23,604 nucleotides of DNA, from NCBI GenBank assembly GCA_964617105.1, contig CAZTWC010000025.1, positions 1 to 23,604 on the forward strand. The letters run 5' to 3'. The notes under the pieces were generated by a model. It ran no database searches. It saw only the letters and a list, made by a program, of their open reading frames with translations, and was not told the origin of the DNA. The stretch's first letter is position 1, and every line of letters begins with the position of its first letter. The translations under genes were made by a program, and so were the position numbers. The DNA is from CAZTWC01 sp964617105 [NCBI: uncultured Myxococcia bacterium]. GTDB taxonomy: Bacteria > CAZTWC01. Of this stretch, positions 23,583 through 23,604 are shown one piece after another.

Positions 23583-23604
23583 GGCTTAGTTCCTGCTTCA
23601 TCGA

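Overview
The window looks like chromosome of a Gram-negative bacterium of moderate GC. It is most probably a deltaproteobacterial-type (Desulfobacterota-like) organism. The reasons are a holB gene followed by a PSP1-domain (RicT-type) gene, a sigma-54 type promoter, a lipoprotein with a lipobox, an LppC/branched-chain-type periplasmic-binding protein, ComFB, and a malic enzyme-phosphotransacetylase fusion. This placement is inference; no rRNA or other decisive marker is present. I found no tRNA, rRNA, CRISPR array, insertion sequence or prophage genes.

Layout. Positions 1-1986 (minus): holB, then a PSP1/RicT-type gene that runs off the left edge. Positions 2263-2761 (plus): an unrecognised 146-residue protein behind a full-consensus sigma-54 promoter. 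Positions 2788-5844 (minus): a compact three-gene unit in transcription order, made of a pseudo-receiver/anti-sigma-type ATPase, a STAS antagonist and a GspE/PilB-family secretion or pilus ATPase. Positions 5918-12574 (minus): an operon of a TPR plus periplasmic-binding-fold protein, Lon protease, an RlmI-like rRNA methyltransferase and an RluA-family pseudouridine synthase, the last three tightly packed. Positions 12806-13638 (plus): a CDP-alcohol phosphatidyltransferase and a small winged-helix protein. Positions 13639-13965 have no gene but hold palindromes and most of a 127-bp imperfect inverted repeat that ends on the stop codon of the next gene. Positions 13966-14259 (minus): a ComFB-family protein with its own promoter. 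Positions 14339-17353 (minus): a 1004-residue TPR lipoprotein whose C-terminal half is built of 79-residue helical repeats. Positions 17496-18316 (minus): dtd and a HIT-family hydrolase. Positions 18508-23543 (plus): MaeB, a Xer-type tyrosine recombinase and an ABC exporter, closely spaced.

The most interesting parts are the partner-switching proteins that appear to be co-transcribed with a secretion/pilus ATPase and face the sigma-54-driven unknown gene, the 79-residue repeat lipoprotein, and the palindromic element next to comFB. Most other genes are housekeeping: replication, RNA modification, proteolysis, lipid synthesis and central carbon metabolism. Several starts are TTG or needed trimming to an internal ATG with a better ribosome binding site, as noted per gene.
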